A DNA stretch of 64,000 nucleotides, from assembly GCA_026315105.1 (NCBI GenBank), contig CM048744.1, positions 313,293,270 through 313,357,269 of the forward strand. Reading direction: 5' to 3'. Below, piece after piece: positions 1 to 10,746 of the stretch. Origin of the DNA: Locusta migratoria. Its lineage: Eukaryota; Arthropoda; Insecta; Orthoptera; Acrididae. Positions within the stretch are counted from its first letter, which is position 1, and each line of letters begins with the position of its first letter. The position numbers were made by a program, and so were the translations under genes. The notes under the pieces are model-generated. The model did no database searches, was not told the origin of the DNA, and worked only from the letters and a program-made list of their open reading frames with translations.

Positions 1-305
1 GGTCCTCCGTGTTCCACAAAGTGTGAAATCAAGATTCCAGCAGACCGGAAACGTGTCCAGGCGCTACGGTACGGGACGTCCACAGTGTGCAACACCACAA
101 GAAGACCGATATCTCACCATCAGTGCCCGCAGAAGGCCACGGAGTCCTGCACGTAGCCTTGCTCGGGACCATGCCGCAGCCACTGGAACAGTTGTCTCCA
201 GACACAGTCTACAGATGACAGAACAGACATGGTTTGAAATTTTCCCGGCGAATCAAATGTTCAAAAAGATTTCGGGTTTGCAGCCGGTCGTCGTAAACTT
301 CATCG

Positions 306-346
306 CGCGATATTTCAGCTGGGCACCTGCCAGTCATCTTCAGGTG
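306..346 (-). ncRNA. Hammerhead-like motif, inverted arm copy
   Basis: This is the reverse-strand partner of the motif at 637-677 in the left arm of the same element. It has CACCTGAAGA, stem II ACTGG/CCAGC and GAAATATC. Stem I is weakened because GCG replaces GTG. It is therefore probably less active or inactive. Confidence 0.45.
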
Positions 347-636
347 AGCCAACAAGGACTGACGAAGACAGCGGCTACCAGCTGAATAACGCGTGAAATC
401 CCGTCATCTCCGAGATTTGTTCTAGACGAAGATACCAGAAGGCTCCGATAACTGCGACCAGCGGCACTATCAAAGACAGCTGATCCTTAGAGTTCCACCA
501 GTGAGGGCGCTGCCGCCAGGCGGTGCGGTCCTTCTGTCACCGTCACCGTGTCTTCGACGCATGCGCGGTAATACTCGTACCACGAGCGTGCTATATAAGG
601 CGGAGCTGAGAGCGTCTTCGTCAGTCCTTGTTGGAT

Positions 637-677
637 CACCTGAAGATGACTGGCAGGTCCCCAGTTGAAATATCGTG
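637..677 (+). ncRNA. Hammerhead ribozyme-like motif
   Basis: The order is CAC (stem I), CTGAAGA (core), ACTGG/CCAGT (stem II with a 7 nt loop), GAAA, then the short self-complementary TATA/ATAT region, C at the expected cleavage site, and GTG closing stem I. This matches the CUGANGA-stemII-GAAA-stemIII-UH hammerhead plan known from Penelope-like elements. Stem III is very short, so activity would probably need a dimer. No folding program was run. Confidence 0.6.
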
Positions 678-1464
678 GGATGAAGTTTACGACGACCGGC
701 TGCAAACCCGAAATCTTTTTGAACACACATGGTTTATTAACCCCGACACCTGCAAGGTGCATTCCACTGACCCCTGGTCACAGGAGAGCCCGTAAATCCT
801 GGTGTCAAGAACACAGTACATAGTCATTGGAGCAGTGGCGCCAGGTATAGTCTGAACAGTGATTCTCGCTGGGTTTTCTATCTGCCGTGAGCCAAGAACC
901 AGATACCAACCCAGTAAAGTCCTTGAAAGGGACTTATATGTAGGTAGTGGTTCGATGGTGTGGGGTGTGATTATGATTGGTGCACGTACACTCCTGGTTG
1001 TCTTAGACAAAGGAACTGTAACAGGTCATGTATTTCGGGATGTCATTTTGCACCTGTATGTACGCTTTTTCCAGGGTGCAGTGGGTCCCACCTTCCTCCT
1101 GATGGATGATAACGCCCCACTTACAAGCAGAAGGTATCAGGCGAATGGAGTGGCCTGCTTGTTATCCAGGCCTGAACCCCATCGAGCACGTTTAGGATAT
1201 CTCGGTCGACGTATCGCTGCACGTCTTCAAACTCCTAGGACACTTCAGGAGCTCCGACGGGTACTGGTGCAAGAATGAGAAGCTATAAAGGCAAATCTAC
1301 ATTTCTAGCTTTTGTAGATTTGGAGAAAGCTTTTTACAATGTTGATTGGAATAAACTCTTTCAAGTTCTGAAGCAATCAGGAGTAAAATACAAGGAGCGT
1401 AAGGTTATTTACAACTTGACATTTTGGATAAACGTGATTACTGCCGGATGTATGCGTCGTTCTG

Positions 1465-1507
1465 GCACAATATTTCGGCCGCGTAACTCGCTGCCTTCTT
1501 CAGGTGC
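1465..1507 (-). ncRNA. Hammerhead ribozyme-like motif in PLE terminus
   Basis: On the - strand: GCAC (stem I), CTGAAGA, a GC-rich hairpin closed by GGC/GCC with AGCG/CGCG inside, GAAA, ATAT, T, then GTGC closing stem I. The core and the four-pair stem I are intact. Its position at the 3' end of the GIY-YIG element fits the known location of hammerheads in Penelope-like terminal repeats. Confidence 0.6.
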
Positions 1508-2319
1508 TACCTGAGACTGCCGTTTTTGGAGGACCTGGTCCAGTATTTATGCCCAGCAGACGCTAGGCGCTCTGTCTGCGGTCCGCGCCCAGCTGGCGCT
1601 GCTTGTAGGGTGTTGTCTCTTACCTGGCGTTCCGTCGCCCGTCCGCGCCCCAATCGGCCGCCATCTGTGGCAGCGGCAACTCTCTGAGGCCCCTCCCACG
1701 TTGGCTGCTCCCTCTGCGGTCCGCGCCCGTCTGGCGCTGCTCCTGAGGTGTTGTGGCTTCCCTTGTGCTCCGACGGACGTCCGCACCCATCTTGTCCACC
1801 ATCTGTGGTCGGTGCAGCTGTCTGAGGCCCTTCTGGCGTCAGACGCTCTGATCTTGGTCCGTACCCGCCTCGCGCCTCTCCTGAGGTGTTGTGGCTGCAC
1901 AGACGCTCCCACGGACGTCCGCGCCCGTCTTGGCCGACATCTGCTGCTATGCCAGCTGTTTGAGGCCCGTCCGGTGTCAGGCGCTCCATTCTCGGTCCGC
2001 GCCCGCCTAGCGCCACTTCTGAGTTGTTTCTACTTCTTGTGGAGTTATTTGGTCCCTTCCGCTGGGCCTTGACAAGTTCCAGAGCCGGACTCCACGCTGT
2101 ACTTAGCTGGTAACCGCTATCTCGGTTTATTAGGTTGTCAGTGACCTTTATTTCGATGGCCTCCTTTATGATGCTGTCCCAGAATCTTGGGGTCTGTGTC
2201 ACAATTTTGGTTTTGTCATAGTCCATTGTGTGGCCATACTCTAGACAGTGCTCTGCTATGGCTGACTTGGTTGCCTGTCCGAGTCTGGTGCACCTCTGGT
2301 GTTCTTTGCACCTTATATA
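1507..2319 (-). pseudogene. GIY-YIG endonuclease C-terminal fragment (Penelope-like)
   Basis: The frame reads CKEHQRCTRLGQATKSAIAE, then HCLEYGHTMDYDKTKIV, then TPRFWDSIIKEAIEIK. This is the second half of the GIY-YIG domain of Penelope-like elements, including the AEH region that holds the catalytic Glu. The GIY and YIG strands are absent. The tail (about residues 70-230) is a GC-rich repeat of GRGP-ERLTP-GPQTA-DGGQDG-HNTS units of 46 residues. A PLE endonuclease nicks the target and its reverse transcriptase primes from the nick. This fragment cannot do so alone. Confidence 0.75.
1557..2040 (-). repeat. 138 bp tandem minisatellite inside the PLE ORF
   Basis: The motif gtccgcgccc or close variants recurs at 1581, 1719, 1857 and 1995, an exact 138 bp period with about four copies. 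The period is a multiple of three, so each unit adds 46 residues to the - strand reading frame. It is much more GC-rich than its surroundings. Confidence 0.85.
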
Positions 2320-3018
2320 TATTTACAACTTGTACAAAAACCAGACAGCGGTTGTGAGAGTTGAAGGGCATGGAAGAGATGCAGTGGTTGGGAAGGGAGT
2401 AAGACATGGTTGTAGCCTTTCTCCAATGTTAATCAATTTGTACATTGAACAAGCTATAAAGGAAAGCAGTACAGAGGATATAAAATGCAGAATGGCAATG
2501 GGTAGAACAGCGTTCTTGAAAAAGAGAAATTTGCTAACATCGAATATTAATTTAAGGGTAAGGAAGTATTTTCTGAAGGCATTTGTGTGGAGTGTTGCCT
2601 TGTATGTGAGTGAAACATGGACGATAAGCAGTGCGGACAGGAAGAGGATAGAGGCCTTTGAAATATGGTGCTACAGAAGAATGCTGAAGATTAGGTGGGT
2701 GGATCGCGTTAATAATGAGGAGGTACTGTACAGAATTGGGGAGAAAAGGAATTTTGGCCCACCTTGACTAAAGGAAAGGATCGATTGATAGGACACATTC
2801 TTAAACATCAAGGAATTGTAAATTTAGCGTTGGAGGGAAGTGTGTGGGGTAAAAACAGCAGAGGAAGACCAACAGATGGATACAGTACGCAGATTCAAGC
2901 AGATGTAGGTTGCCGTTCTTATGTGGATTTGATAAGGCTTGCTCAGGATAAGGTATTGTGGAGAGCTGTATCAAACCAGTCTCCGGACTGAAGACCACAA
3001 CAACAACAACAACAACAA

Positions 3019-3300
3019 CCCCAACAGCTGCTTGACCACCTGATCCAGAGAATGCCAACCTGTTGTGCGGCCTCTGTACATGTGCATGTTGATCATATCC
3101 CAAACTGATGTAGGGGTACGTATGCAGGAAACAGTGACGGTTTGTAGCACGTGTGTTTCGGCACGGTTTTCTCAACTTATCATCAGTACCGTGGAGTTAC
3201 AGATCTGTGTTGTTCATGTTCTCTATGTGCCTATGGTATTAGCGCAAGTTTTGTGTAGTGCCACGTGATGTGGCATCACAATCTGGAGTTATCCTTAATT
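3019..3300 (+). pseudogene. Tc1 transposase C-terminal remnant
   Basis: The frame reads PQQLLDHLIQRMPTCCAA-VHVHVDHIPN, the usual ending of a Tc1-type transposase (LI-SMPRR-AVI-A-GGHT). It continues the reading lost at about 1278 (TLQELRRVLVQE), so 1-1283 and 3019-3300 are one Tc1 copy split by the RTE insertion. Confidence 0.75.
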
Positions 3301-3360
3301 TATGAGCATGAGTGTAGAAGGAGCAGTAGCACAAGTAACGTGACCGTGCGTGCTGGCCAG

Positions 3361-3521
3361 GCTGGGGCTCCATCCAGTTCGGCGGCCCCAGCAGCCCAGT
3401 GCTGCGGCAGGTGGGCATCCCCGTGTGGCCGCACGAGCGCTGCGAGCCGCTCTTCTCGCAGCCCATCCTCGACACCCACCTCTGCGCCGGCGCCTACGAG
3501 GGCGGCAAGGACTCCTGCCAG
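3361..3521 (+). CDS. Trypsin-like serine protease, internal exon
   Basis: The exon follows an AG acceptor at 3359-3360, starts in phase with two bases of a split Gly codon, and encodes GWGSIQFGGPSSPVLRQVGI, then PVWPHERC, then THLCAGAYEGGKDSCQ. It ends at a CAG/gtgggc donor. CAGAYEGGKDSC is the chymotrypsin-fold segment just before the active-site Ser. By family numbering the Asp in KDSC is residue 189 at the base of the S1 pocket, which predicts cleavage after Arg or Lys. The exon is GC-rich against AT-rich surroundings, as expected for a conserved host exon. It joins in frame to the exon at 10747 across a 7225 bp intron. His57 and Asp102 exons lie upstream, outside the window. It is probably secreted and may belong to a clip-domain or proclotting-enzyme-like group, but that cannot be decided from this part. 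Confidence 0.92.
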
Positions 3522-3636
3522 GTGGGCCGCTGCATGTCAGCTGTACAGTATGTAACCTAAAGTCTAAAAGTAGTGTGTATGTGTGTATGTGTGTGTGTGT
3601 ACTCGAATGAATGCTAAAAGGTAGTATGTGCGGGGC

Positions 3637-4157
3637 AGAATGGCAATGGGTAGAAAAGCGTTCTTGAAAAAGAGAAATTTGTTAACATCGAATATTGATT
3701 TAAGCCTAAGGAAGTCCTTTCTGAAGGCATTTGTATAGAGTGTTGCCTTGTATGGGAGTGAGACATGGACGATAAACAGTGCGGACAGGAAGAGAATTAA
3801 GGCTTTTGAAATATGGTGTTACAGAAGAACGCTGAAGATTAGGTGGGTGGATCGCGTAACTACTGAGGAGGTACTGAACAGAATTGGGGAGAAAAGAAAT
3901 TTCTGGCATACCTTGACTAAAAGAAGGGATCGCTTGGTAGGTCACATTCTTAGACATCCAGGAATCGTAAATTTAGCATTGGAGGGAAGTGTGTGGGGTA
4001 AAAACCGCAGAGGAAGACCAAAGAGATGGATACAGTAAGCAGATTCAGACAGATGTAGGTTGCCGTTCTTATGTGGAGGTGAAGAGGCTTGCTCAGGATA
4101 GGGTATTGTGGAGAGCTGCATCAAACCAGGCTCCGGACTGAAGACCACAACAACAAC
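3637..4157 (+). mobile_element. RTE-like LINE 3' fragment with exact target duplication
   Basis: A 521 bp 5'-truncated copy of the same family as 1284-3018 is flanked by perfect 14 bp repeats (agtatgtgcggggc) at 3623-3636 and 4158-4171. It encodes GSETWTINSADRKRIKAFEI, VDRVTTEEVLNRIGEKRNFW and GRPKRWIQ, and ends in gaagaccacaacaacaac. The perfect duplication shows a fairly recent insertion into the protease intron. Confidence 0.9.
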
Positions 4158-4171
4158 AGTATGTGCGGGGC

Positions 4172-5814
4172 GAGCGTGTCACTGTTTTTGTTAAGAGATC
4201 GTCTCCGCTGAAATTCACAAATACATCGTCTGTTGTGCCTTTGGTTACAAAATAATTTGACTAAGCAATGAGACTTAGTACCTTCCTTTGCCCTCTTAGA
4301 ATAGATTGCAACTGACATGGAATGCAATGATGTTACATAAATGTGGTATTGTTTGATGCGCAACGGATAACTCTTTAAATTGTACAGTAGTTAATAAGTT
4401 GACAGTAATTAAAACACGTAATTGGTGTACACATTAATCTCGTGTGTGAGAGACAATGTGAGCAAATGAAAAGTTCTGATCTGTTAGCGTGCACCATATA
4501 CCAGTAGCCAGACTATACATGCACAATTCGACTGCGAGAGCCAACAAAAAGAGCGAGCTACTACAGTGATAAATTTGTTGGTTGAATAAACAGGATGTCA
4601 AGCAAAGATATTTGAAATTAATTGCATATCAAGATCACTGCACTTGACAATGTGCCTATCTGTACAACAGTTACCATACTGATTCAAAGTAATAAAAAAA
4701 TGTTCTACAAATCTGATAAAGATTTCAAGTATCACACACAGCAAGTTTTTCTTATCTCTTTACGTGATCTCTTCTGATCAGACAAATCACTTTAACTGTT
4801 ACTAACATTAACTGACTTAATAATCTGAAGACTGAGAAAATCTCTAACGATGAACTTTACTGGATTTATGAACAAACTACTTCCTGCTCTCATTTATCAT
4901 GACAAAATGCCTACACTGTTCTAATTAAGAAATTAACAAATAAATGTACAAACACAATAATTATGCAACACTATCAAAAGAAATAATTATCAGAACGGAT
5001 AGCAATTCAAATTGGTGAAAGGAACGATCAACTGGAAAATGATTCAGGGTTAAATGATAAATGCGAGCTGCATTAAACAGTATTCATTAGCAAAAAGACA
5101 AACACCAACTACAATAGTTCAAATACAGACTGGCAGACATAACAATAGAAAAGTACACATTACCTTATTTGAGACAGATTAATTTCCATACAAAATTACA
5201 ATCTGCAGACTTGGCTGCGACTCTTCAAAATTGTCTGAAACTCTTTTTACTCTTCGAGTTTAACACACAGACAGACTAACCCAACAGTTCCGATCACTAC
5301 TCATCGACTCAACCCTACCATAGTCAAACCTCGACTCTCCTTCACGAAGGTCACACACCGACTCCTTCAACGCAACAACTGTCAGTGCAAGACACATTCC
5401 AAAGATAAAACAAAGTCTTTGGTTTACAGCAAAGATATGAAATTAAGTACAGTATGTTATATCGATTAATGAAATGGTACAAGATATTACATAAATTTGT
5501 TTTCTACATAATTATAGCTTAGGTTTTTGTAATAAATCATGCTCAAGGCTTATGACAGGCAAAAATTAAGTGAAAATTATTTTGTGTACCCCTTTCAAGT
5601 CCTGGATATAGAAAGTAGCGACAACTTTTGATGTCTAGATTTCCGACAATCGCGGCTTACTGTTTGTCATTTGCACGTCACATAGTACTCGGTAGCCATT
5701 CCTGGGCCAACCCAGCCATTACGTATATTACAAAAATGTATTAATTTAAGGTTTATTTCTATATACGAAGGTTCTGTCTCATAAAATTTCGTTTACATCA
5801 ATTTAAGATCTTAA
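4172..5814. other. AT-rich intronic sequence, nothing recognised
   Basis: No ORF, transposase motif or clear repeat could be identified. It lies inside the 7.2 kb protease intron. The block around 5200-5400 is richer in CA/CTC words and may be the end of an unrecognised transposon. Confidence 0.5.
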
Positions 5815-6890
5815 TAAACTGTTTATGGCAGAATTAAAGCCTAGACAAGGCATCTGCATATCTAAAGTACTTTTGTTTAGTATAGTTCCTCGTGGATGTG
5901 GAACATGTCAAGAAACAAAATTTACAAGTTGAATAATAGATAATACTAAATATAAATAAAAATATAAATACAGATACATACATTCGATCATTTTTATTCC
6001 TAGTATTGTATGTATGATCTGAGCTGTTTGTTGGGAAAAGGGATATATTATTTATGACAAATTTCATTAAGGAATAAATATACCGAGAGGCAGTAGTTAA
6101 TATATGCAGTTCTTTGAAGAGGCTTCTACAGAACGTCCGTGAATTTACTCCACAAATAATATGTATTAAACGTTTTTGGACTCTGAAGACTTTTGATTGA
6201 CTTGAAGAGTTCCCCCAAAATATTATACCATATGATATTAGGGAATGAAAGTAAGCAAAGTATGCAAGCTTTGTTATTTTTATGTCTCCTATGTCTAACA
6301 ACTCTCGTATTGAAAATACAGATTTGTTAAGTCGTTTCTTCAATACTGTGGTGTGCTCCTCCCAACTAAATTTATTATCAAGCTGTAATCCCAGGAATTT
6401 AATACTGTCAACCTCTTCTATCTGTTCTTCTTCATACTTAATGCATATGCTGACAGGAAATCTCTTACATGTTCTGAACTGCATGTAGAGAGTCTTTTCA
6501 AAGTTTAATGACAATGAGTTGGCTTTAAACCATTTATTAATGTTCATGAAACTATCATTTGCAGACCTTTCTACAACTATGCTTGCGTGCTTTTTATTGC
6601 AATACTTGCATCATCTGCAAACAAAACAATCTCTGCTGCTGGTAGTGTAACTGATGAGAGGTCATTAATGTACACAAGAAAAGCAATGGCTCTAAGATGG
6701 ATCCTTGTGGGACACCACATGTAATTTATTCCTATCCGATGATGACTGTTTGCTTAATTCACTAGTCACTTGCACGGACACCCTTTGTTTCCTGTTAGTG
6801 AGGTACGACTTGAACCATTTTGCAGCATTTCCCGTGACACCATAGAATTCTAATTTACTTAAAAGGATATTATGGTTCACACTAACCGTG
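5815..6890 (-). mobile_element. CR1/Daphne-like LINE, 3' fragment
   Basis: On the - strand, 6880-6692 encodes HNILLSKLEFYGVTGNAAKW then FKSYLTNRKQRVSV, the RT region before motif C. The FADD box appears in broken frame near 6610. The stretch 6547-5980 encodes the thumb and C-terminus (INKWFKANSLSLNFEKT, IKFLGLQLDNKFSWEEHT, YGIIFWGNSS, IICGVNSRTFC). The 3' UTR holds a GTTCCACATCCACGAGG-like segment. Frame breaks show it is inactive. It sits in the protease intron. Confidence 0.75.
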
Positions 6891-8190
6891 GTGCACTGAG
6901 CGATATAATTCGTATTTCTGTGTCTGAGGAAAACTATAGTTAAATCACGTCTAGCTGATGTTAAATATCTACAACCCGTCTTTTTCCATAATAAACAAAT
7001 AGCTGTGGTATTTTATTGTATCTTTTAATAACACTCCTACAAAGTCATGGCTACTTTACGAAGTATTGCTGTGTGTAGAAGGTGTGATCTCACAGTTATT
7101 ATAGCGTAATCGGTAACGTCTTTGCTTCTTTAGCACATGAAAAGCTGTGCGTCAGTTAGAACCTTGCCGACTGTTTTAATTTCTTCCCTTTTTCTACTGA
7201 TCAGTTACGTAACAGTGTAAACAACGCATCATGACCAGTGGAAATTTTCATTTAATCAGTTTTTTTCGTAATACTGTTATAAACAGGACACAGATGCTGT
7301 CAACATAAATTTATTTTCTTCTGTGACAGAACAGTCTGGGATGGTAGGGCTTTTGAGGAGGCCTTAATTAACTACCATTGAATATAAACAATTTATTACA
7401 ACAATTATTTTAAATTGATAAAACATGATATAAACAACATATCTAGAAATAAATTTCTTAACAACAACCTGTTAGTAACCAAAGAGTAAACTTATAGGCT
7501 ATAGTTTTTCATTAATAACAAGTATTCCTTGTAGGAATTAACAGAATTACTCAACCAAATAACAACTGTACCATTTGGTTAAACTAACCAGCGCCTCATG
7601 CAAGACTGTAAAGTAAATAAGTCTGTGAATTTTTTTTTAACAATGCACAAGAAACAACGCTTGGACAGAACACCTGAAACACAGAATCAGTTACCACAAG
7701 CAACTGATGTACATAGTGAAAACCACACTTATAGGTAGATTACAATGGAAACAACAGATAAAAACAATCATAATATAACATCGCATAGCAGGTTAACGTA
7801 ACTATGCGAACTCGGTGGTGGCTGTACACAGCGTTCAAATTATTTTTGTACCCGCTGTGCGTGGACAATACAATAGGCACTAGCATAGACGAACTCGTCG
7901 AAACTTCCGTGACGATCCGCTACAAAACGAGTAATGGATTGCAAATGCTCCCTTCTCCAGCAAACGTTTTGCACACAACACTGTTCGCTGAGCGTGGCTA
8001 GAGCCTTTACACCCACGTATAACCCACACGTGTTCCATCGGAATGTACTTCCATGCAGATCACAACCCTCCACATACCGTTAGCCGAGCACTCCAGAACT
8101 CTCTGCGCAGCCACCCACCCACACCAGTAGCGCCAACCACCTCTCTTGCCCCGTGCAAACACTACGCCGGTCTTGACGCCCTCTGCTGAT
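6891..8190. other. Intronic sequence without recognised genes
   Basis: This is AT-rich to about 7800. It then turns into a more GC-balanced block (7800-8190) with short open frames of no known similarity. That block could be part of an LTR, but I see no clear ends. Confidence 0.4.
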
Positions 8191-9285
8191 AACTAGCTCT
8201 TTACTCACACGAAGTGCTGTGCGTTCGCAAATTGGTTCCGTATACCTTGATTTCCAGAAGCCTTTTGACACCGTGCCTCACAAACGGCTTTTAATCAATT
8301 TGCGTGGTTACAGTATATCGCCCCAAATTTGCGTCTGGATAGGGGATTTCCTTTCAGAGAGGACACAGTTCGTAATAATCGATGGTAAGGCATCGATTAA
8401 AACAGAGGTGATTAAGGGCGTTCCACAGGGTATTGTTATTGGTCCTCTGCTGTTCCTTATTTACATAAACGATTTAGGGGAAAATCTAAGTAGCTCTCTT
8501 AGGTTGTTTGCAGATGACGGCGTCATTTACGGTCTATTAAAATCATCTAAAGTTCAGAACCAACGATTTGAATAAGATTTCACAATGGTGTAAAAAGTGG
8601 CAATTGACTCTAAATAATGAGAAGTGCGAAGTCGTCCTCATGAGTACGAAAAGAAATCTTTGTTTGTGTGATAAATCATGCAAATGTGAAGGCCATAAAC
8701 TCCACAAAATACTTAGGAATTACAATTACTTCTGACTTAAATTGGAAAGAACACGCAGATAAGGTCGTGGGAAAGGCGAACCAGAGACTGCGTTTTATTG
8801 GCAGAACCCTTAAAAGATGCAACAGAACTACTAAAGGAACTGCATACACTACGCTTGTCCGTCCTTTTATGGAATATTGCTGCCCAGTGTGGGATCCTTA
8901 TCAGGTGGGTTTGACGGAGGACATCGAAAGAGTCCAAAGAAGTGAAGCTCGTTTCCTATTGTCACGATACAGAGGAGACAGCGTTACGGAAATGATTCAG
9001 GATCTGGGATGGGAATCATTACAAGAACAGCGCTTATCGCTGCGGCGTGCGCTACTTACGAAACTACAATCGCCAACATTCTCCTCCGAATGCGAATATA
9101 TAGGTAGAAATAGGTAGAAATGATCATCAGAATAAAATACGAGAAATCAGAGATTCAGGTGTTCTTTCTTCCCGCGCTCTATTAGAGAATGGAATGGGAG
9201 ATAAAATAGTATAAAGATGGTTCGATGAACCCTCTGCCAGGCACTTAAATGTCATTTGCAGAGTATCCCACGTAGATGTAGATAA
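8191..9285 (+). mobile_element. CR1-like LINE fragment
   Basis: It encodes DFQKPFDTVPHKRLLINLRG, the RT core SGVPQG-type KGVPQGIVIGPLLFLIYIND, LRLFADDGVIYG (catalytic FADD), then after a frame break INSTKYLGITITSDLNWKEH, LVRPFMEYCCPVWDPYQ and the C-terminal basic region. It ends with cgtagatgtagat, the short tail shared with the copies at 43440-47095 and 59255-61975. The 5' half is missing and there are two or more frameshifts. Confidence 0.82.
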
Positions 9286-9731
9286 TGTCGAATTTACTCT
9301 CGATTCGACCAGAGATATACAGGTGCAGCAAGTAAACTTCTTAACTATGCCGGCAAGAAAGCTCCGGCACGGCACACAGTCTGCCCCGACTTGGCGTTCA
9401 GAGCCATTGCGATTCATACTTGTCTACACAGACGATTACCACTACACAATACGGTACAGCACACTACACTAATTCTACTACTAGTCCAAATAGCCGGAGG
9501 TCGTAGGTCGGTCGGCGGATCTTGGCTCTTCCACAACGGTGGATGAGAGACTGCCTGTAGACGGCTGGCGTCGGCCTTAAATGGCGGTGACGTGGTTCTG
9601 TCGGCTGGCGCGGAGGGCGCTGTCGCTTGGCCACGCCCAGAATCGCTCGGGTGGAGCCCTCTGCTGGATCGAGTATTCCGACTTATCGTACGAAGTGCTA
9701 TAATCGGGCCGCCGAAAGAACGACCCTGACA
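9286..9731 (-). mobile_element. Probable solo LTR
   Basis: Read on the - strand this 446 bp block begins TGTCAGGGTCGTTC and ends ...CA, the usual TG...CA boundaries. It has promoter-like GC-rich sequence and no ORF of known type. A related start (TGTCAGAGTCGTTC) occurs on the + strand at 10508. I found no matching flanking duplication, so the limits are tentative. Confidence 0.45.
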
Positions 9732-10036
9732 GTTCACGCACGTGGGCCGCAGAGGGAGGGGGGGGGGGGACACTCAAGCACCAACCTGAGCTCTGGAATT
9801 CGTAAACGTTGCCAGTGTAACGGTGCCGCGTTGCCACCCAGTCACTAAAGGTCGCGCGGGGTGACATGCTTCTGTCGTGTGTTCATCGTTACCGGTTTTG
9901 TTCGTGCCGAATTACGTGTCGTTAATTTCAGACGTGTGTGAGATGGCTTCTTCCTCTAACCGTAAGAAAGTCACTTCTGTCGAAACTGATCTGATGATAT
10001 TACTCGGGCAGTCAACAGCGACCATAAACGAATGAG

Positions 10037-10081
<45 letters not shown>

Positions 10082-10507
10082 ATAATAATTTCACTGGAAG
10101 AGGCGATTTTACTACTTGTAAAGTGGTAATCCTTATTTGTTTACCCTCTCGGCAGACTGCCACAATACAGTGTCCGAGTAATAACAGCGAGTCTGTGGAA
10201 AATGGTTATAGAAGATGAAATATATAAACAAAATTCTTCAACTAGCGACCTTTGGCTGAAGACTAAAGTATACATTATATTTAATTGAATAGTGTAACAT
10301 ATGAAGCTTTACTTTAACTCGACATAACCTTTCTTTTTAACTACAAAAAAATGGTTTTCATCGCTTCGTGGTTGTTATCGTTCGTTCACACTTTAGTAGT
10401 ACATAGCAACGGTTCCAAAATATTCGGACGTGACATTCGTATGCCGGCGACTGGCACGGCGTAACAACAAACAGCCGCGTAGCAGCATTGGCAACATAGC
10501 CGCTAGC
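9732..10507 (+). other. Intronic sequence with short retroelement-like ORF and A-tract
   Basis: It includes a short frame at 9943 (MASSSNRKKVTSVETDLMIL) that looks like the start of a retrotransposon protein and stops after about 30 codons. A 41 bp A-tract follows at 10039-10079. The rest is AT-rich with nothing recognised. Confidence 0.35.
10039..10079 (+). repeat. A-tract of 41 bp
   Basis: An uninterrupted run of A is followed by (AAT)2-3. It could be the tail of a retroposed sequence on the + strand. Confidence 0.9.
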
Positions 10508-10690
10508 TGTCAGAGTCGTTCTTTCGGTGGCTCGACTTTAGCGTGTACTTCTCTGGCTTGGCGTCATATTCTGGCGCCTGCTGGGCTGGCAACCTGTATA
10601 TCGATTTTGTCGGTCGGGCGGCCGATACAGCAGGCGCTATGTCGTGTGGTTGTAGCAAATACAATTTAGGAAAAGTTGTGTTTGAGAGAC
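10508..10690 (+). mobile_element. LTR-like fragment
   Basis: It begins TGTCAGAGTCGTTCTTTCGG, matching with few changes the start of the inverted LTR at 9286-9731. Similarity fades after about 40 bp. It lies just before the terminal protease exon. Confidence 0.35.
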
Positions 10691-10746
10691 ACATTTTAGA
10701 CGTATCGGTAGGCTAATATGGCGAACTGTGTTAATGGTGTTGACAG

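Larger units (their letters stand above)
236..726 (+). mobile_element. Non-autonomous Penelope-type element with inverted arms
   Basis: A 491 bp insertion lies inside the Tc1 transposase. It is flanked by the direct repeat acatggttt at 227-235 and 727-735, a probable target-site duplication. Its ends are inverted arms of about 114 bp (258-371 and 612-725). Each arm carries a hammerhead-like core (CTGAAGA, then a stem, then GAAA). The unique middle (372-611) encodes nothing recognisable. The arm sequence resembles the terminal repeats of the GIY-YIG elements at 1419-2319 and 31027-31858, so it is probably a deletion derivative of such a Penelope-like element. Confidence 0.7.
1..1283 (+). pseudogene. 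Tc1/mariner transposase remnant, 5' and central part
   Basis: Translation from the window edge gives a Tc1-type helix-turn-helix region (RFQQTGNVSRRYGTGRPQ near position 35-90). After an inserted element at 236-726 it resumes with a DDE core: GSMVWGVIMIG (about 950-980), LLMDDNAP (about 1098-1121) with the second catalytic Asp, and a decayed NPIEH-YLGRRIA-TLQELRRVLVQE tail (about 1170-1277). The enzyme would cut and paste a Tc1 transposon. Stops and frame changes, the 491 bp insertion, and an RTE insertion after 1283 make it dead. The missing C-terminus reappears at 3019. The 5' end lies outside the window. Confidence 0.85.
1419..2319 (-). mobile_element. Penelope-like element, truncated, with 13 bp target duplication
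   Basis: A 901 bp insertion in the RTE element is flanked by tatttacaacttg at 1406-1418 and 2320-2332. On the - strand it carries the C-terminal part of a GIY-YIG protein, a 138 bp tandem repeat in the same ORF, and a terminal hammerhead-like motif. The reverse transcriptase and the start of the GIY-YIG domain are missing, so it is a 5'-truncated copy. Confidence 0.8.
1284..3018 (+). mobile_element. RTE-like LINE fragment, interrupted
   Basis: This is a 5'-truncated non-LTR retrotransposon inserted into the Tc1 element. The first part (1284-1418) encodes reverse transcriptase motif GKSTFLAFVDLEKAFYNVDW. The rest (2320-3000) encodes RVEGHGRDAV, RHGCSLSPMLINLYIEQAIKES and the C-terminal ETWTISSADRKRIEAFEIW / VDRVNNEEVL region seen in RTE-type elements. 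The catalytic DD box is deleted between IKESS and TEDIKC. It ends with ctgaagaccacaacaac and a CAA-repeat tail at 2994-3016. A Penelope-like element splits it at 1419-2319. The clade call rests on remembered family style. Confidence 0.75.

Noticed and set aside
1701..2072. + strand open frame opposite the PLE tail
   Set aside because: It is the antisense shadow of the 138 bp GC-rich repeat; the - strand frame continues a recognisable GIY-YIG domain.
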